Source: Bacteroidales bacterium Phil6
GTDB lineage: Bacteria > Bacteroidota > Bacteroidia > Bacteroidales > F082
DNA length: 64,000 bases
Assembly: GCA_002633315.1 (NCBI GenBank)
Contig: NWBN01000031.1
Coordinates: 429,018 to 493,017 of the forward strand
Reading direction: 5' to 3'
This document shows positions 1 to 11,074 of this stretch, in pieces. The first letter of the stretch is position 1; every line of letters begins with the position of its first letter. The notes beneath the pieces are model-generated. The model had not been told where the DNA came from, made no database searches, and saw nothing but the letters and a program-made list of their open reading frames with translations. Both the position numbers and the translations under genes were made by a program.

Positions 1-1
1 A

Positions 2-2485
2 GACCTCAGTACTAAACAGCGTGAAGCATTGGAATTTTTGTATGCCTATATGCCTATAGGTGACATTACTGATTATTCAGGTGATTATTACAAGAGAAAT
101 GTCGATGCTGCTTTCATGGCGCGAGAGACAATGCCATGGGGTAAAAATGTGCCTGAACGTGAGTTTAATCATTTTGTGCTTCCTGTGCGTGTAAATAATG
201 AAAACCTTGATGATGCCCGGTTTGTATTTTATGAGGAACTGAAAGACAGGGTAAAGGATATGTCTATGTACGATGCTGTTCTCGAAGTCAACCACTGGTG
301 TCATGAAAAAGCTAACTACAAAGGGTCTGATATAAGGACAAGTTCGCCTTTGGCGACGGTGAAGACCTCATGGGGACGTTGCGGTGAAGAGTCAACTTTT
401 CTCGTCGCTGCCTTACGTTCCGTTTGTATTCCGGCACGTCAGGTCTATACCCCGCGTTGGGCTCATTGTGACGACAATCATGCCTGGGTGGAGGCTTATG
501 TCGATGGTACTTGGTATTTCCTTGGAGCCTGCGAACCGGAACCGGTACTCAACCTCGGCTGGTTCAACGCTCCTTCTTCCCGCTGTCTGTTGCTTCATAC
601 TCGCGTATTCGGACGTTACTTCGGGCCGGAAGAGGTGATAGAACATACTGCTAATCATACTGAGATAAATGTGGTGGACAATTATGCGGATACCGGCAAA
701 CTGACGGTAAAAGTATTGTCTCATGATGGCAAGCCTTTGCAAAATGTACCTGTCAATTTTAAGATTTATAACTATGCCGAGTTTAATACTGTGGCAACTA
801 AACTTACTGACAATAACGGATTGTCATGGCTGACTGCCGGTAAAGGCGACATGATGGTTTATGCCGCTTCTGACGGAAAATTCGATTTCGAAGTCGTCTC
901 TATAGGTGATGCAGATACCGTTACTCTTGTACTCGATAAACAGGAAGGTGCAGAGTTTTTATGTGAATTTGATATTGTACCTCCTGTGGAGAAGGCTCGT
1001 ATTCCGGAGGTGTCGCAGGCTATGCGCGAGGAGAATGACAGACGCTTTAGATATGAGGACTCCATACGTAATGCCTATATTGCTACTTTCGAAGAGGGTC
1101 GTAAAAATGTTTATGCTCCTGACCTCGACGATGACGAGTCGCTTATTAATGGCATAATGGAGAAATCATGGGGTAACTATCAGACTATTAAGGATTTTCT
1201 TGACTATGCTACGAAGAAGGACATGCGCGGCAAAGCTGTCTCTATTTTATCTAATATTTCTGATAAGGATTTGAGAGATGTGACAATGGACGTGTTGGTG
1301 GATAATCTTGACAATACTGTCGTTGTGGATACACCTTTGTATGAGGCTTATATCCTGAATCCTCGCGTGTCTGACGAAATGATACGTCCTTATAAGAAAA
1401 TTCTTGCCGATGAGTTTGCCTCTGTGGCTGTGTCGTTCAAAGACAATCCACAGAACCTCGTGGCTTGGGTGAGAGATAATATTGAGATACGTAATGACTT
1501 GAATGTTAGAAATATACCTATGTATCCTACCGGTGTGATGAGAGCTTTGACAGCTGATTCACATTCCCGTGACATCTTTTTCGTCGCTGTGGCTCGCTCG
1601 CTTGGAATACCTGCCCGCATTGACAAGGTTACTGGTAAGGTCCAATATTATGACAATGATAATTGGATCGATGTGGATTTTGATAATGTGGCTACCGTGA
1701 CTAATACTGAGAAAGGTACTTTGGTGGCTTCCTATATTACTAATGGTCTTGTCGATGACCCTCGTTATTACACACATTTCACCATAAAGAAATTTAATGG
1801 CAATACATTTGATCTTTTGTCTTATGATGCCAAAGACCCGGGTATGGATGTCGGTGCCTTATATTCCGATATCTTGAAAAATGGTCTTGTCCTCGACCCC
1901 GGCTATTATGTCCTGACAACAGGCACTCGTCTTTTCGATGGCTCGGTACTTTGTAAAATGTCTTCTTTTACAATTACTTCAGGAAAAAAGACTTTGATAG
2001 ACTTGGAAATGCGTAAACCTTCCGAGAATTTAAAAGTATTGGGAAAGTTTGATGCTGACAGTAAGGTGAAACTTCTTGATAAAGAAAGTATTGTTACGCT
2101 TGCTGACTTGTGTGGCAAGGGATATTATGTGATTGGTTTGCTCGATGGAGGCAGCGAGCCTACCACTCATGCCATGCAGGATATCGGAGTCTTGAAAGAA
2201 GATTTTGAAGAATGGGGAGGCATAATGGTGTTTGTCTTTTCCGATAAAAAATATTATGACAGTTTTATATTGAAAGACTTCAAAGACCTTCCTGTAAATG
2301 TGGTTTATGCTTTTGACGAAAATAATCTGTTTGAAAAAGCAGTATCCAATATGAAATTGAATGACAAGGATTTACCTGTGTTCATGATAGCTAATGCCGA
2401 TGATGAGGTGATATTTGTATCTCAAGGTTATACTATTGGTCTCGGTGAACAGCTTGTGAAGACTATTGGAATGACTGGAAAATAA
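2..2485 (+). CDS. Transglutaminase-like protein, 5' end cut by window
   Basis: The frame is open to the left edge, so the gene starts outside the window; the TTG at 29 is not a convincing start. The first transglutaminase-core domain has a GRCGEES catalytic Cys (codon 380-382) and a DNHAW His (codon 479-481). The usual Asp position reads GACEPEP, with Glu. An Ig-like or carboxypeptidase-regulatory-like segment follows (about nt 690-930). A second core-like segment near nt 1520-1690 keeps the fold signature ending in SLGIPARI but has Ser where Cys is expected and no matching His, so it looks catalytically dead. The C-terminal 150 residues resemble a thioredoxin fold without cysteines. Related proteins in Bacteroidales are large and exported; the natural substrate is unknown. 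The gene is monocistronic here, facing the efflux operon. Confidence 0.8.
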   Translation, partial: DLSTKQREALEFLYAYMPIGDITDYSGDYYKRNVDAAFMARETMPWGKNVPEREFNHFVLPVRVNNENLDDARFVFYEELKDRVKDMSMYDAVLEVNHWCHEKANYKGSDIRTSSPLATVKTSWGRCGEESTFLVAALRSVCIPARQVYTPRWAHCDDNHAWVEAYVDGTWYFLGACEPEPVLNLGWFNAPSSRCLLLHTRVFGRYFGPEEVIEHTANHTEINVVDNYADTGKLTVKVLSHDGKPLQNVPVNFKIYNYAEFNTVATKLTDNNGLSWLTAGKGDMMVYAASDGKFDFEVVSIGDADTVTLVLDKQEGAEFLCEFDIVPPVEKARIPEVSQAMREENDRRFRYEDSIRNAYIATFEEGRKNVYAPDLDDDESLINGIMEKSWGNYQTIKDFLDYATKKDMRGKAVSILSNISDKDLRDVTMDVLVDNLDNTVVVDTPLYEAYILNPRVSDEMIRPYKKILADEFASVAVSFKDNPQNLVAWVRDNIEIRNDLNVRNIPMYPTGVMRALTADSHSRDIFFVAVARSLGIPARIDKVTGKVQYYDNDNWIDVDFDNVATVTNTEKGTLVASYITNGLVDDPRYYTHFTIKKFNGNTFDLLSYDAKDPGMDVGALYSDILKNGLVLDPGYYVLTTGTRLFDGSVLCKMSSFTITSGKKTLIDLEMRKPSENLKVLGKFDADSKVKLLDKESIVTLADLCGKGYYVIGLLDGGSEPTTHAMQDIGVLKEDFEEWGGIMVFVFSDKKYYDSFILKDFKDLPVNVVYAFDENNLFEKAVSNMKLNDKDLPVFMIANADDEVIFVSQGYTIGLGEQLVKTIGMTGK

Positions 2486-2672
2486 TTGTATGTCACAAAT
2501 GTTGTTGTATTGATATCATTTTCTTAAAAACTGCCTAAACTTGTTAGATGGCATCTAATATGTTGATGGAATGACATTTGTGTCTTCAGTAATTATCTCA
2601 TATTCGGATATGTTATTAATGATTTTTATTGGACAAATAAAAATGTATATATTTGCCCGGCAAAATTAAACA

Positions 2673-2703
2673 GCAGTATATGAAATGGCAATACATATAC
2701 TGC
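2673..2703. terminator. Hairpin between convergent genes
   Basis: Perfect 10-bp arms GCAGTATATG and CATATACTGC flank an 11-nt loop between the transglutaminase gene and the convergent efflux pump gene. On the minus strand it is followed by TGTTTAATTTT, so it most likely ends the efflux operon transcript. Confidence 0.5.
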
Positions 2704-2726
2704 TTAATAGTCTTATTGTCAAGATG

Positions 2727-5700
2727 TTAAATTGTTTTATCTGACAATTTAATGTTTTTTGTTGGTTGAGTTTTTTTGTCTGTTTCTTTATTCGGGCTTA
2801 TTTTTTCGTGTAATGATTGTGTTATCTGGAAGAAGTTGGGTATGTAAAGAATGCCCAGGACAGTATTTGCAAGCATTCCGAATACAACGGCTGTACCGAG
2901 AGCTATACGGGAATTTGCTCCGGCACCTGTGGCGAAGATAAGAGGTATAATACCTATTATGAACGTCAATGATGTCATAAGTATGGGACGTAGCCTTATG
3001 CGTCCGGCTTCTATTGCCGCATCTCTTATACTCATGCCTTTGGCACGAAAATCTACTGCATATTCCACTATCAGTATGGCGTTCTTTGCAGACAAGGCTA
3101 TCAATAGAATTATACCTATCTGCGTATAGATGCTTATGGGAAGGTTCATTATGAAACAACCTATAACAGTACCTAACAATGCTAATGGAATACCCAGAAT
3201 GACTGCAAAAGGATTTGTCCAACTTTCATACATGGCAGCGAGGACAAGGATGACTAAAATCACGGCTAAGGTGAAAATCAATACTATTGTATTTCCGGAT
3301 TGCTCTTGTTGATAGGCTATGGATGTCCATTCATAGCCGAAAGTGTTGTTGAACAGACGTTCTGTCAGTTGTTCCATGGCGCTCATGCTTTCTTTGGTAC
3401 TATATCCCGGTGTAGTGATGGCAGTGATTCCTGCAGCAGTGTATAAATTGTATCTGTTAATTTGTGACTGTCCCATTTTTTCTTCTATAGTGGAAAATGA
3501 TGAGAACGGTACCATCTCGCCTTGACTGTTGGTGACACTCAGTCGCAAGACATCGTTGATGATACTGCGGTTCTCTGCATTTGCCATCAAGATGACTTGG
3601 TAAATATTGTTGAATTTAATGAAGTCGTTGACATACCTTGATCCCATGAAAGAAGATAAGGTGCTGAAAACGTCGTTGAGTTGAATCCCCATCATGGCTA
3701 TCTTGTTGCGGTCCATGTTGAGCAGGTATTGTGGACTGTTGCCTTGAAACTGCGATTGTAATAACATCAAGGCAGGTTCTTGATGATAATTCGTCATAAT
3801 GCTGTTGACGGCATTTTGCAGTTCTGTGGTGCCTAAGTTGTTACGGTCTTCTAACATAAATGCCAGACCTCCTGACTGTCCGAGTCCCGGTATTGCAGGA
3901 GGGTCTATGGCAAAAACAGTGGCTTCCTGAATGTCGATGGCTGCTTGTCTGTTCAGTCTGTCGATGATGCCGGAGGCTGTCTCATCCTTGCCTTTGCGGT
4001 CTTTCCAGTTTTTCAACATGACAAATATGGTGGCTCCGTTTGACAAATTGCCGCTCTGCAACATGGAATAACCGTTGATTACAATATAAGTCTTTACTTC
4101 CGGATAAGTGTCAAGATATCCGGTGATTTTTGCCGTAGTCTCCTGTGTGCGTTCTAAACTCGCTGCATTGGGCAGTTTAACGCCTACTATGAAATATCCG
4201 AGGTCTTCCGACGGAATGAATTCCGATGGCCATTTGGCAAAGGTAAATAATGTTATTCCGGAAATAAGAAGAAATGAACTCATAACGAGTACAGGTTTCC
4301 TGAGAAACCGTCCTACCAAGCCTGCATAACGCGTTACCAATTTGTCGTAAAACTTGTTGAACCATCTGAAAAAGAAAAATTTTGGCGTTGAACTGACAGG
4401 TTTCAATATTATGGCACACATGGCAGGAGTGAATATTATCGAAGTAAATCCGCTGAGTACAGTGGATGCCGCTATTGTCAGGGCAAATTGTTTGTATAAC
4501 TGACCCGTGACACCTCCTATGAATGCTGTCGGAATAAAAACGGCAAGCAGTACAAGGACTATGCTGATGATGGGACTTTGTATCTCTTTCATCGCTATGG
4601 TGACAGCTTCTTTTTTGGAATATTTTCCCGTATTCAACAGTCGTGAAACATTCTCCACAACGACTATGGCATCATCGACAACTATCGCAATGGCAAGTAC
4701 TAATCCGAACAATGTCAATAAGTTGATGGAAAATCCGAATAGCTTCATTATGGCAAAGGTGCCAATAAGTGAGATGGGTATCGTCATAGTCGGTATTATC
4801 ACGGCACGGAAATTTTGAAGGAAAATGAACATTACCAGAACAACGAGTAATGTTGTCTCTATCAATGTTTTCAATACCTCTTCTATTGAGGCGCCGACAT
4901 AGTCTGTAGTATTCATTACAGTTTGGAAACTGACGCCTTCAGGAAGAGAAGCCTGCATTTTTTCAACACTTTTATTTACTTCTTTAGCCACCTGCAAAGC
5001 ATTGGATTCGGGCAGTTGGTTTATTGCAATGGCGGCTATCTGTATATTTTTCTCTGTCGTTACTACGGAATATGTCTTGGCACCTAATTCTATGGTGGCT
5101 ATATCTTTGAGACGCAGGTATTTGCCGTTGTCCAATGTCTTTATGACAATATTGCCGAACTCTTCAGTATCATTTAGTCTGCCTTTGACATTGATGGTAT
5201 ATTGAAAAGGAGTATTGCCCGATGTAGGCGGTGCTCCGGTAGCACCGGCAGACACTTCTAAGTTTTGTGCCTGTATCATGCTGTAAACTTCCGACGGTGT
5301 GATGTTGCGTATCCTCATCAATTCAGGGTCAAGCCATACACGCATGGCGTATTCGGCAGCTCCGAAAATTTGTACGTTGCCAACACCCGGCAATTTCGAT
5401 AACTCGTTGACAATGTTTATTTTAGCATAATTAGACAGATATAAACCGTCGTACTCTGGCTTCTCGCTTGTCAATGATAACAACATCAACATGTTGGTAC
5501 TTTGTTCTTTAACCGAGACACCTTGTTGTTGTACTACGGAAGGCAGACCTGAAAGTGCAATGTTGACCCTGTTTTGTACCAATATGGCGGCTTGACTGAT
5601 ATCCGTCCCTAATTCAAAGGTGACAGTCAAAGTGTATTGTCCGTTGCTTGATGAAGTGGAGTTCATGTACATCATGCCTTCAACACCATTTACTTGTTGT

Positions 5701-5900
5701 TCTATGGGGACACCTACGGTTTGAGCAACTGTTTCCGCACTTGCGCCCGGATAAATGGCTGATACCATAACTGTAGGTGGTGTGATGTCGGGATATTGCG
5801 CTATCGGTAATGTCTTTAATGTCACAAGTCCTGATATTACAAGAACTATTGCAATGACAGAAGCAAAAATGGGTCTTTCTATGAAAAACTTGGAAATCAT
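2727..5900 (-). CDS. RND multidrug efflux permease, HAE1 family (AcrB/MexB-like)
   Basis: Inner-membrane proton/drug antiporter of a tripartite pump. At 1057 residues it has the full AcrB length. It begins with the family signature FFIERPIFA and has the two large periplasmic halves between membrane segments. The proton-relay residues are intact: D409 and D410 in [12 protein letters not shown], and K939 in LSAKNAIL, matching AcrB D407, D408 and K940. It is the last gene of a minus-strand operon, 7 nt after the adaptor gene. The drug specificity cannot be read from sequence; AcrB, MexB and AdeB are all similar. No local regulator gene is visible. Confidence 0.95.
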   Translation of the reverse strand: MISKFFIERPIFASVIAIVLVISGLVTLKTLPIAQYPDITPPTVMVSAIYPGASAETVAQTVGVPIEQQVNGVEGMMYMNSTSSSNGQYTLTVTFELGTDISQAAILVQNRVNIALSGLPSVVQQQGVSVKEQSTNMLMLLSLTSEKPEYDGLYLSNYAKINIVNELSKLPGVGNVQIFGAAEYAMRVWLDPELMRIRNITPSEVYSMIQAQNLEVSAGATGAPPTSGNTPFQYTINVKGRLNDTEEFGNIVIKTLDNGKYLRLKDIATIELGAKTYSVVTTEKNIQIAAIAINQLPESNALQVAKEVNKSVEKMQASLPEGVSFQTVMNTTDYVGASIEEVLKTLIETTLLVVLVMFIFLQNFRAVIIPTMTIPISLIGTFAIMKLFGFSINLLTLFGLVLAIAIVVDDAIVVVENVSRLLNTGKYSKKEAVTIAMKEIQSPIISIVLVLLAVFIPTAFIGGVTGQLYKQFALTIAASTVLSGFTSIIFTPAMCAIILKPVSSTPKFFFFRWFNKFYDKLVTRYAGLVGRFLRKPVLVMSSFLLISGITLFTFAKWPSEFIPSEDLGYFIVGVKLPNAASLERTQETTAKITGYLDTYPEVKTYIVINGYSMLQSGNLSNGATIFVMLKNWKDRKGKDETASGIIDRLNRQAAIDIQEATVFAIDPPAIPGLGQSGGLAFMLEDRNNLGTTELQNAVNSIMTNYHQEPALMLLQSQFQGNSPQYLLNMDRNKIAMMGIQLNDVFSTLSSFMGSRYVNDFIKFNNIYQVILMANAENRSIINDVLRLSVTNSQGEMVPFSSFSTIEEKMGQSQINRYNLYTAAGITAITTPGYSTKESMSAMEQLTERLFNNTFGYEWTSIAYQQEQSGNTIVLIFTLAVILVILVLAAMYESWTNPFAVILGIPLALLGTVIGCFIMNLPISIYTQIGIILLIALSAKNAILIVEYAVDFRAKGMSIRDAAIEAGRIRLRPILMTSLTFIIGIIPLIFATGAGANSRIALGTAVVFGMLANTVLGILYIPNFFQITQSLHEKISPNKETDKKTQPTKNIKLSDKTI

Positions 5901-5907
5901 GGCATTT

Positions 5908-7044
5908 TCATTTTATCGGTTCTATTTTAATGCCGTTTCTTACCTTTAACAGGGCTTTAGTGACATAGCGTTCTCCTTTGCTAAGACCTGAAGTGACCTG
6001 TATTAAACTGTCGTTTATAATCTGTCCTACTTCTATATGTCTGTATTCTACTGTGTTATCATCGTTGACGACATAAATGTAACGTCCGAGTTGGTCGGTA
6101 CCGGTAGAAGCATCATTGATAAGTATGGCATTTTTTTCTTCGCTGTAAGGCAACTCTATTGTACAGTACATCCCGCTTCTCAGACCCCATTTGTTGTCTT
6201 TTATCACGGCACGAAGGTTCAGCGTACCTGTCGTTAATGTAACGTTAGGCGACAAATAATCGACAGAGGCTCTTATTGTCGGCATTAGTTCGTTCATCAT
6301 GCGAATGTCGATGCTGTCACCTAAAAGACTTTTCCCTTTGTGAATTCTATTTAACACTGCCATGTTGAGATATTGATTGTCCTCAATGTTGAAATATACA
6401 TATATTGGATTGTTATTATATAAGGTGGCAAGTTTTACAGGTTGTACTGAACCGGACACATAATTACCGACATCTATGTTGTTGACGGATACATAGCCTG
6501 ATACCGGAGCTTTTATGTAACAATATTCTAAGTTTTTTTCAGCTGTTTGCAGTGCGGCTTTCGCATTTGTCACTGCAGCTTCAGAGGTGCTTACTTTGGT
6601 ATTTGCCTGTATTAGTTCTATCTGACTGATGGCATCGCTTTGAGAGGCTTCGAGCATTCTTTCATAGTTGTTTTTTGCATATTCCAAAGTTGCTGTCGCT
6701 GAGTTCAACTGAGCTTCTGCCTGTTGTACCGCATTGAGATATAACTCCGGTTCTATTACGAAAAGAACATCACCTTTGTTAACCATCTGTCCGGGTTTGT
6801 AATTCTGCTTGATAAGATATCCGTTAACTCTTGCTACTATGTCTATTGTACTGTTGGACTGCAGATATCCGGGATATTCTTTTGTCAACACTATATCTTT
6901 GACAAGTGGCGTCGCTACAGATATTTTTGGTGGAGACGATGCCATGGTAGCTGACGTTTTTTTCTCTTTGCATGATAATAATAATGTGATGCAAATGACT
7001 GTTGTTACTACAACAGAATAGAGATATTCTAAAAAAGTTTTCAT
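5908..7044 (-). CDS. RND efflux periplasmic adaptor (membrane fusion) lipoprotein
   Basis: AcrA/MexA-type adaptor of 378 residues linking the RND permease to the outer-membrane channel. The N-terminus has a hydrophobic segment ending in the lipobox LLLSC, so it is probably lipid-anchored. The order is biotinyl-lipoyl hairpin half ([16 protein letters not shown]), an Ala/Glu-rich alpha-hairpin, the second lipoyl half ([11 protein letters not shown]), then beta-barrel and membrane-proximal domains. It lies between the channel gene (18 nt gap) and the permease gene (7 nt gap), so the three are co-transcribed. Confidence 0.93.
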   Translation of the reverse strand: MKTFLEYLYSVVVTTVICITLLLSCKEKKTSATMASSPPKISVATPLVKDIVLTKEYPGYLQSNSTIDIVARVNGYLIKQNYKPGQMVNKGDVLFVIEPELYLNAVQQAEAQLNSATATLEYAKNNYERMLEASQSDAISQIELIQANTKVSTSEAAVTNAKAALQTAEKNLEYCYIKAPVSGYVSVNNIDVGNYVSGSVQPVKLATLYNNNPIYVYFNIEDNQYLNMAVLNRIHKGKSLLGDSIDIRMMNELMPTIRASVDYLSPNVTLTTGTLNLRAVIKDNKWGLRSGMYCTIELPYSEEKNAILINDASTGTDQLGRYIYVVNDDNTVEYRHIEVGQIINDSLIQVTSGLSKGERYVTKALLKVRNGIKIEPIK

Positions 7045-7062
7045 CGTTTGATATATTAATTT

Positions 7063-8463
7063 TTACCAACCGCCTCCAAGTGCTTGATAGAGACGGACTA
7101 ATGAAATTAGAGCTGAATTTTGTGCTGAAATGAGGTTGTTCTGATATGACAATAACGACCTTTGTGCATCAAGGACATTTGTAAAAGTTCCAAGTCCCTG
7201 CTTGTATATATCGACAGACAAGTTTAATGTCTTTATTCCTTCATTGACTACATGTTGATATTCTTGTATGGCTTGTATTGCATTGGCATAAATGTTCATG
7301 ATGCTTTCTACTTCCTGTACGGCATTTAGTATAGTTTCATTATATTCTTCAATACTTTCTGTTAAAGTCATTTTAGCTTTTCTTGTGGCATTACGTACCT
7401 GAAAGCCGGAAAATATGTTCCATGTCAGAGTAGGGGTAAACTGATAAGTCATACTGTTGGCGTCTGCGAGATTTTCAATATTATGAGATAATAATCCAAA
7501 ACTACCTGATAGATAGAGTTTTGGATAATAATCTGCTTTTGTGGCACCTAAAGCGGCACTGTTGGCTTCAATGGCAAGTTCTGCCTGTCGTACATCCATC
7601 CTCCTTCTTATGCTGTTTGCCGGTATCCCGGCATCTATAATCCTCACGACATTTGGCAATGGTCGGTGATTTTCCAATATAGATGTTATGTCTGACGGAT
7701 ATACACCTATTAATAATGCGATGTTGTTGATATATCTCGTAATATATGATTGTATCTCAGGTAATGCGGCTGTACTGCTGTAATATACTGATTTGGCTTG
7801 TGATACATCCAATTGAGAACCTAAACCGGTGTTGTATCTTGCCAAGGTGATATTCAAAATGGCTTTTGATGAGGCTATGGTTTCTTTCAAAAGATCATAC
7901 TGCTGCTGATAACTCCTTAAATTGAAATATGCTATTCCCACTTCTGCACAAATATTCAATATGGTGTTGTAATAATTTGCTTCGACAGACATATATTCTT
8001 TCTTCATTGCCTTGACATTGTTCCTTACAGAGCCGAAAATATCAATTGCCCATTTGCTGCTCATCGAGACTTGCATGTAGTCCGTATAACGGTTGGGATT
8101 TTCAATGGTGTTGTCATACATGTTGAGGCTGCTGCCGCTATTATAATATCCCATATCTAACGATATGTTGGGAAAATATTCGTTCTCGGATTCCTTGTAA
8201 TTGTAATATGCTTTGTTAAGACTTGCTTCCGCAGATTTTAAACTGTAATTGTTGCTTATGGCTATTCTTATCAGAGAATCCAAAAGCATGTCATCGAAAC
8301 TTGTCCACCAATTAGTGTCAATTTTATATTCCATATTAAATAAGGTGTCGTTAGTCCATTGAGACGGTAGTTCCCTGTCAAGATAGTTCATGTTCTGTGT
8401 CAAACTTGATAATGGGATGATTAACATGATAATAACTGAATATACGGAGTATTTCTTTGTCAT
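7063..8463 (-). CDS. Outer-membrane efflux channel, TolC/OprM family
   Basis: First gene of the efflux operon, 466 residues, close to the OprM/NodT length. It shows the internal duplication expected of the family, with repeated long helices containing runs such as YSLKSAEASLNKAYYNY and a second copy after NSIRRRMDVRQAELAIEANSAALGA. The N-terminus is a signal peptide (hydrophobic stretch ending near SSLTQ). There is no Cys at the cleavage site, so unlike OprM it is probably not a lipoprotein. The channel gene comes first in the operon, before adaptor and permease. The 206-nt gap to the divergent gene at 8670 must hold its promoter, but I found no clear -7 box on this strand. Confidence 0.92.
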   Translation of the reverse strand: MTKKYSVYSVIIMLIIPLSSLTQNMNYLDRELPSQWTNDTLFNMEYKIDTNWWTSFDDMLLDSLIRIAISNNYSLKSAEASLNKAYYNYKESENEYFPNISLDMGYYNSGSSLNMYDNTIENPNRYTDYMQVSMSSKWAIDIFGSVRNNVKAMKKEYMSVEANYYNTILNICAEVGIAYFNLRSYQQQYDLLKETIASSKAILNITLARYNTGLGSQLDVSQAKSVYYSSTAALPEIQSYITRYINNIALLIGVYPSDITSILENHRPLPNVVRIIDAGIPANSIRRRMDVRQAELAIEANSAALGATKADYYPKLYLSGSFGLLSHNIENLADANSMTYQFTPTLTWNIFSGFQVRNATRKAKMTLTESIEEYNETILNAVQEVESIMNIYANAIQAIQEYQHVVNEGIKTLNLSVDIYKQGLGTFTNVLDAQRSLLSYQNNLISAQNSALISLVRLYQALGGGW

Positions 8464-8621
8464 GATATGGCTGTTGTTCTTTTCAAATATCTAACAATGA
8501 CGATTCTAATTTGTTTGTAAAACATAATATTTATTGTTATGATTGTAATTTATTTACAATTACAAGATTTTTTATATGCAGTGGTTATGGATTCGTAATA
8601 AATTAAATAATGACGATATGG

Positions 8622-8652
8622 TTTGATGTTTTAAGGGAAATGATTATCTTTG
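8622..8652 (+). promoter_or_regulatory. Bacteroidota sigma-ABfr type promoter
   Basis: A -33 TTTG (8622-8625) lies 19 nt before a perfect -7 box TATCTTTG (8645-8652), matching the known Bacteroides consensus TTTG-N19-21-TAnnTTTG. The predicted transcript starts near 8656. This rules out the upstream in-frame ATG at 8610 and fixes the ATG at 8670 as the start. Confidence 0.8.
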
Positions 8653-8669
8653 CAGGAAAATATGGAAAT

Positions 8670-10241
8670 ATGAATAACATAAAGATATTTTTTGTTTTGG
8701 CAATTTTGTTGCAGTTGTTTGTTACAACTGTGGCACAGGAACGTGAAGATTTACAATTTGAAAATCGAGGTTTTGAAGATTGGGAAAATGAAGGTACAAA
8801 TAAGGTGGAGCCGGTTCATTGGCATTCATTTAAGACAGCTACCGGTGCATTCAGCGGACTTATGGCGCAGCAAATAGAACCTTCTTTTATTGTAAGACCT
8901 GGAAGTAAAGGCTCCCGCAGTGTCAGGATCTATCCCCGTAATGTGGTCGGTATTACCGCTAATGGTAATTTTACCAATGGAAGAATTAATGCCGGTAGCA
9001 TGACGCCTTCAGGGACAAGTAATTATAATTATACTCAACGTACCAACAGTAATTTCAATACGCCTTTAAACACAGTGCCTGACTCGCTTACCGTATGGGT
9101 GTGTTTCAGAGCTGTCGATGCCTCTTCTTTGGCAAATGTCTCTGCGGCAGTACATGGAGATGCCGACTTCCAGTGTCTTGGTGACGGCAGTATGGCTCCT
9201 GCCGATATGTTGTGCGCATACGCTGATATCAATTTTGCCTCAACATCGCATGTTGGTTCCTCAGACTATTGTTGGATTCGTCTTTCCGTGCCTTTTACAC
9301 GTTATCCGGAGATATGCTCCGACCCGCGTTATATCCTTGCTACTATTACTACTAATGCCATACCTGGTATCGGCAATTCTTCAGATGAACTTTTTATCGA
9401 TGATGTTTTGTTGATTTATAATCCTGAAGTGAAAGTCGGTAAGTTGAATGATTTTAACATCTTTAAACCTTCCGATGGCTCTGATGCCCGTTTCGATGTC
9501 CCTTTCGAGCTTTGTGGTACCATGTCGCCTGACAATCTTAATCTCGAACCTAATGTGGTTATTGCTCAGTTGTCTGATGCGGATGGCTCTTTCGATAATC
9601 CTTTGGAGATAGGAAGAGTGACTGCTGATATAAGCGGCATTATTCAATGTCACGTCCCTGCTTCAGTAGAGAATGGTACAGGCTATAGAGTGAGGGTGGT
9701 GACAACAAATTATTATATGGTGTCGGAAGATAATGGTGTTGATATTACTGTTAGAGAGCAGGATGAAGATGAATGTTTTATCGATGTGATGATGAATTTG
9801 CATGCTGCCGGTTTCATCAATGGGGTAGGCTGGTATCAGCGCGGTGAATCGGTCACTCTGCGGGCTGAGAATAACGATGGTTTTTCTTTCGTTCAATGGG
9901 AAGAGAATGATATTGTGTTGAGTAAAGATCCTGTATTGTCTTTTGTAGTTGATGGCAACCGAAGTTTGAAAGCTGTCTTTCAATCTTCTATTGGTATTGA
10001 AGAGTCATCATTGATCGATTTGCAATTATATCCTAATCCTGTCAAGGATATGTTGTTTCTGAAATCAGGGTCTGAAATACGGAAGGTGGCTATTTATTCA
10101 TCAACAGGCAGCAAGGTATATGAAAAAAACTTGAACGATAGAGAATTACATATAAGTGTTAATGACATGACAAGCGGTAAGTATATTCTTAAAATATACA
10201 ATGCTCACGGTGTTATTTGTAGAAATGTTGTGGTGTTATAG
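8670..10241 (+). CDS. Secreted T9SS cargo with PCMD-like domain
   Basis: Exported protein of 523 residues. The start at 8670 is chosen because the promoter lies just upstream and because it gives a clean signal peptide (FFVLAILLQLFVTTVAQ). The N-terminal half (FENRGFEDWEN, GNFTNGRINAG, YTQRTNSNFNTPLN) resembles the putative carbohydrate metabolism (PCMD) domain of Bacteroidetes surface proteins. A segment around GWYQRGESVTLRAENN resembles the InlB-type B-repeat. The last 75 residues (LYPNPVKDMLFLKS ... SGKYILKIYN) are a type A T9SS C-terminal sorting domain, so it should cross the outer membrane through the PorQ-containing system. The ligand or substrate is unknown. kdsA follows after 8 nt. 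Confidence 0.8.
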   Translation: MNNIKIFFVLAILLQLFVTTVAQEREDLQFENRGFEDWENEGTNKVEPVHWHSFKTATGAFSGLMAQQIEPSFIVRPGSKGSRSVRIYPRNVVGITANGNFTNGRINAGSMTPSGTSNYNYTQRTNSNFNTPLNTVPDSLTVWVCFRAVDASSLANVSAAVHGDADFQCLGDGSMAPADMLCAYADINFASTSHVGSSDYCWIRLSVPFTRYPEICSDPRYILATITTNAIPGIGNSSDELFIDDVLLIYNPEVKVGKLNDFNIFKPSDGSDARFDVPFELCGTMSPDNLNLEPNVVIAQLSDADGSFDNPLEIGRVTADISGIIQCHVPASVENGTGYRVRVVTTNYYMVSEDNGVDITVREQDEDECFIDVMMNLHAAGFINGVGWYQRGESVTLRAENNDGFSFVQWEENDIVLSKDPVLSFVVDGNRSLKAVFQSSIGIEESSLIDLQLYPNPVKDMLFLKSGSEIRKVAIYSSTGSKVYEKNLNDRELHISVNDMTSGKYILKIYNAHGVICRNVVVL

Positions 10242-10249
10242 ATTAAGAT

Positions 10250-11074
10250 ATGAAATCAGATAATTATCCTTTTTTGAAAAATTTGAAGAGAGGAAGATTT
10301 TTTCTTCTTGCCGGTCCTTGTGTCATTGAGGACGAGGAATCTCCTTATTATATAGCTGAAACATTGAAAAAGATAACAACAGCTTTGGATATACCGTTTG
10401 TCTTTAAAGCATCATATCGTAAAGCTAATCGTTCTCGTTACGATTCATTTACAGGAATAGGTGATGAGAAAGCCTTGAATGTGCTTAGAGATATAAGTCG
10501 GGAATTTGATGTGCCCGTAGTTACCGATATTCATGCTGTAGATGAGGCTCGCATGGCAGCTGATTATGATGTCGATATCTTACAGATACCGGCATTTCTA
10601 TGCCGTCAAACTGAATTGCTCGTTGCTGCGGCTACAACAGGTAAAGTTGTCAATATCAAAAAAGGACAGTTCCTTTCGGGTGCTTCGATGCGTTTTGCAG
10701 TCGAGAAGGTACAACAATCAGGCAATGAATCTGTGATGCTCACGGAAAGAGGCAACTTTTTCGGCTACCAGGATCTTGTAGTAGATTATCGCAATATTTA
10801 TGATATGAAAAAATGTGATGTCCCTGTAATTATGGATGTGACACACTCTTTGCAACAGCCGAATCAAACGGAAGGTGTCACAGGTGGTAAACCGGAATTG
10901 ATAGGTCTTGTGTCTAAAGCCGCTATCGCTGCCGGAGCTGACGGCATCTTTATGGAAACTCACCCTGAACCGGGAATGGCTAAATCCGATGGTGCCAATA
11001 TGTTGCGTCTCGACCTTGTACAGCCACTTCTCGAACATCTCGTCAGAATTAAAGAGGTCATAGATTTCGTATGA
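10250..11074 (+). CDS. kdsA: 3-deoxy-8-phosphooctulonate synthase (KDO-8-P synthase)
   Basis: Condenses arabinose-5-phosphate with phosphoenolpyruvate to make KDO-8-phosphate for the lipid A inner core. It has 274 residues, the usual length. The N-terminus has AGPCVIED with Cys24. KDO-8-P synthases of the metal-dependent class have Cys here, while the E. coli type has Asn. The other expected metal ligands are present in the METHPEP His/Glu region and the KSDGAN Asp. The TIB barrel motifs FKASYRKANRSR, KKGQFLSG and GVTGGKPE are intact. It starts 8 nt after the T9SS cargo gene and is probably read with it. Confidence 0.95.
   Translation: MKSDNYPFLKNLKRGRFFLLAGPCVIEDEESPYYIAETLKKITTALDIPFVFKASYRKANRSRYDSFTGIGDEKALNVLRDISREFDVPVVTDIHAVDEARMAADYDVDILQIPAFLCRQTELLVAAATTGKVVNIKKGQFLSGASMRFAVEKVQQSGNESVMLTERGNFFGYQDLVVDYRNIYDMKKCDVPVIMDVTHSLQQPNQTEGVTGGKPELIGLVSKAAIAAGADGIFMETHPEPGMAKSDGANMLRLDLVQPLLEHLVRIKEVIDFV

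Noticed and set aside
2544..2558. 15-bp palindrome TTAGATG-G-CATCTAA after the transglutaminase gene
   Set aside because: It lies between two convergent 3' ends where no operator is expected, it has no U tract and the stem is short. Probably chance or a weak terminator.
2727..2752. Inverted repeat TTAAATTGT/ACAATTTAA at the 3' end of the RND gene
   Set aside because: It overlaps the stop codon and last codons, has no T run on the minus strand, and is AT-only, so chance is likely.
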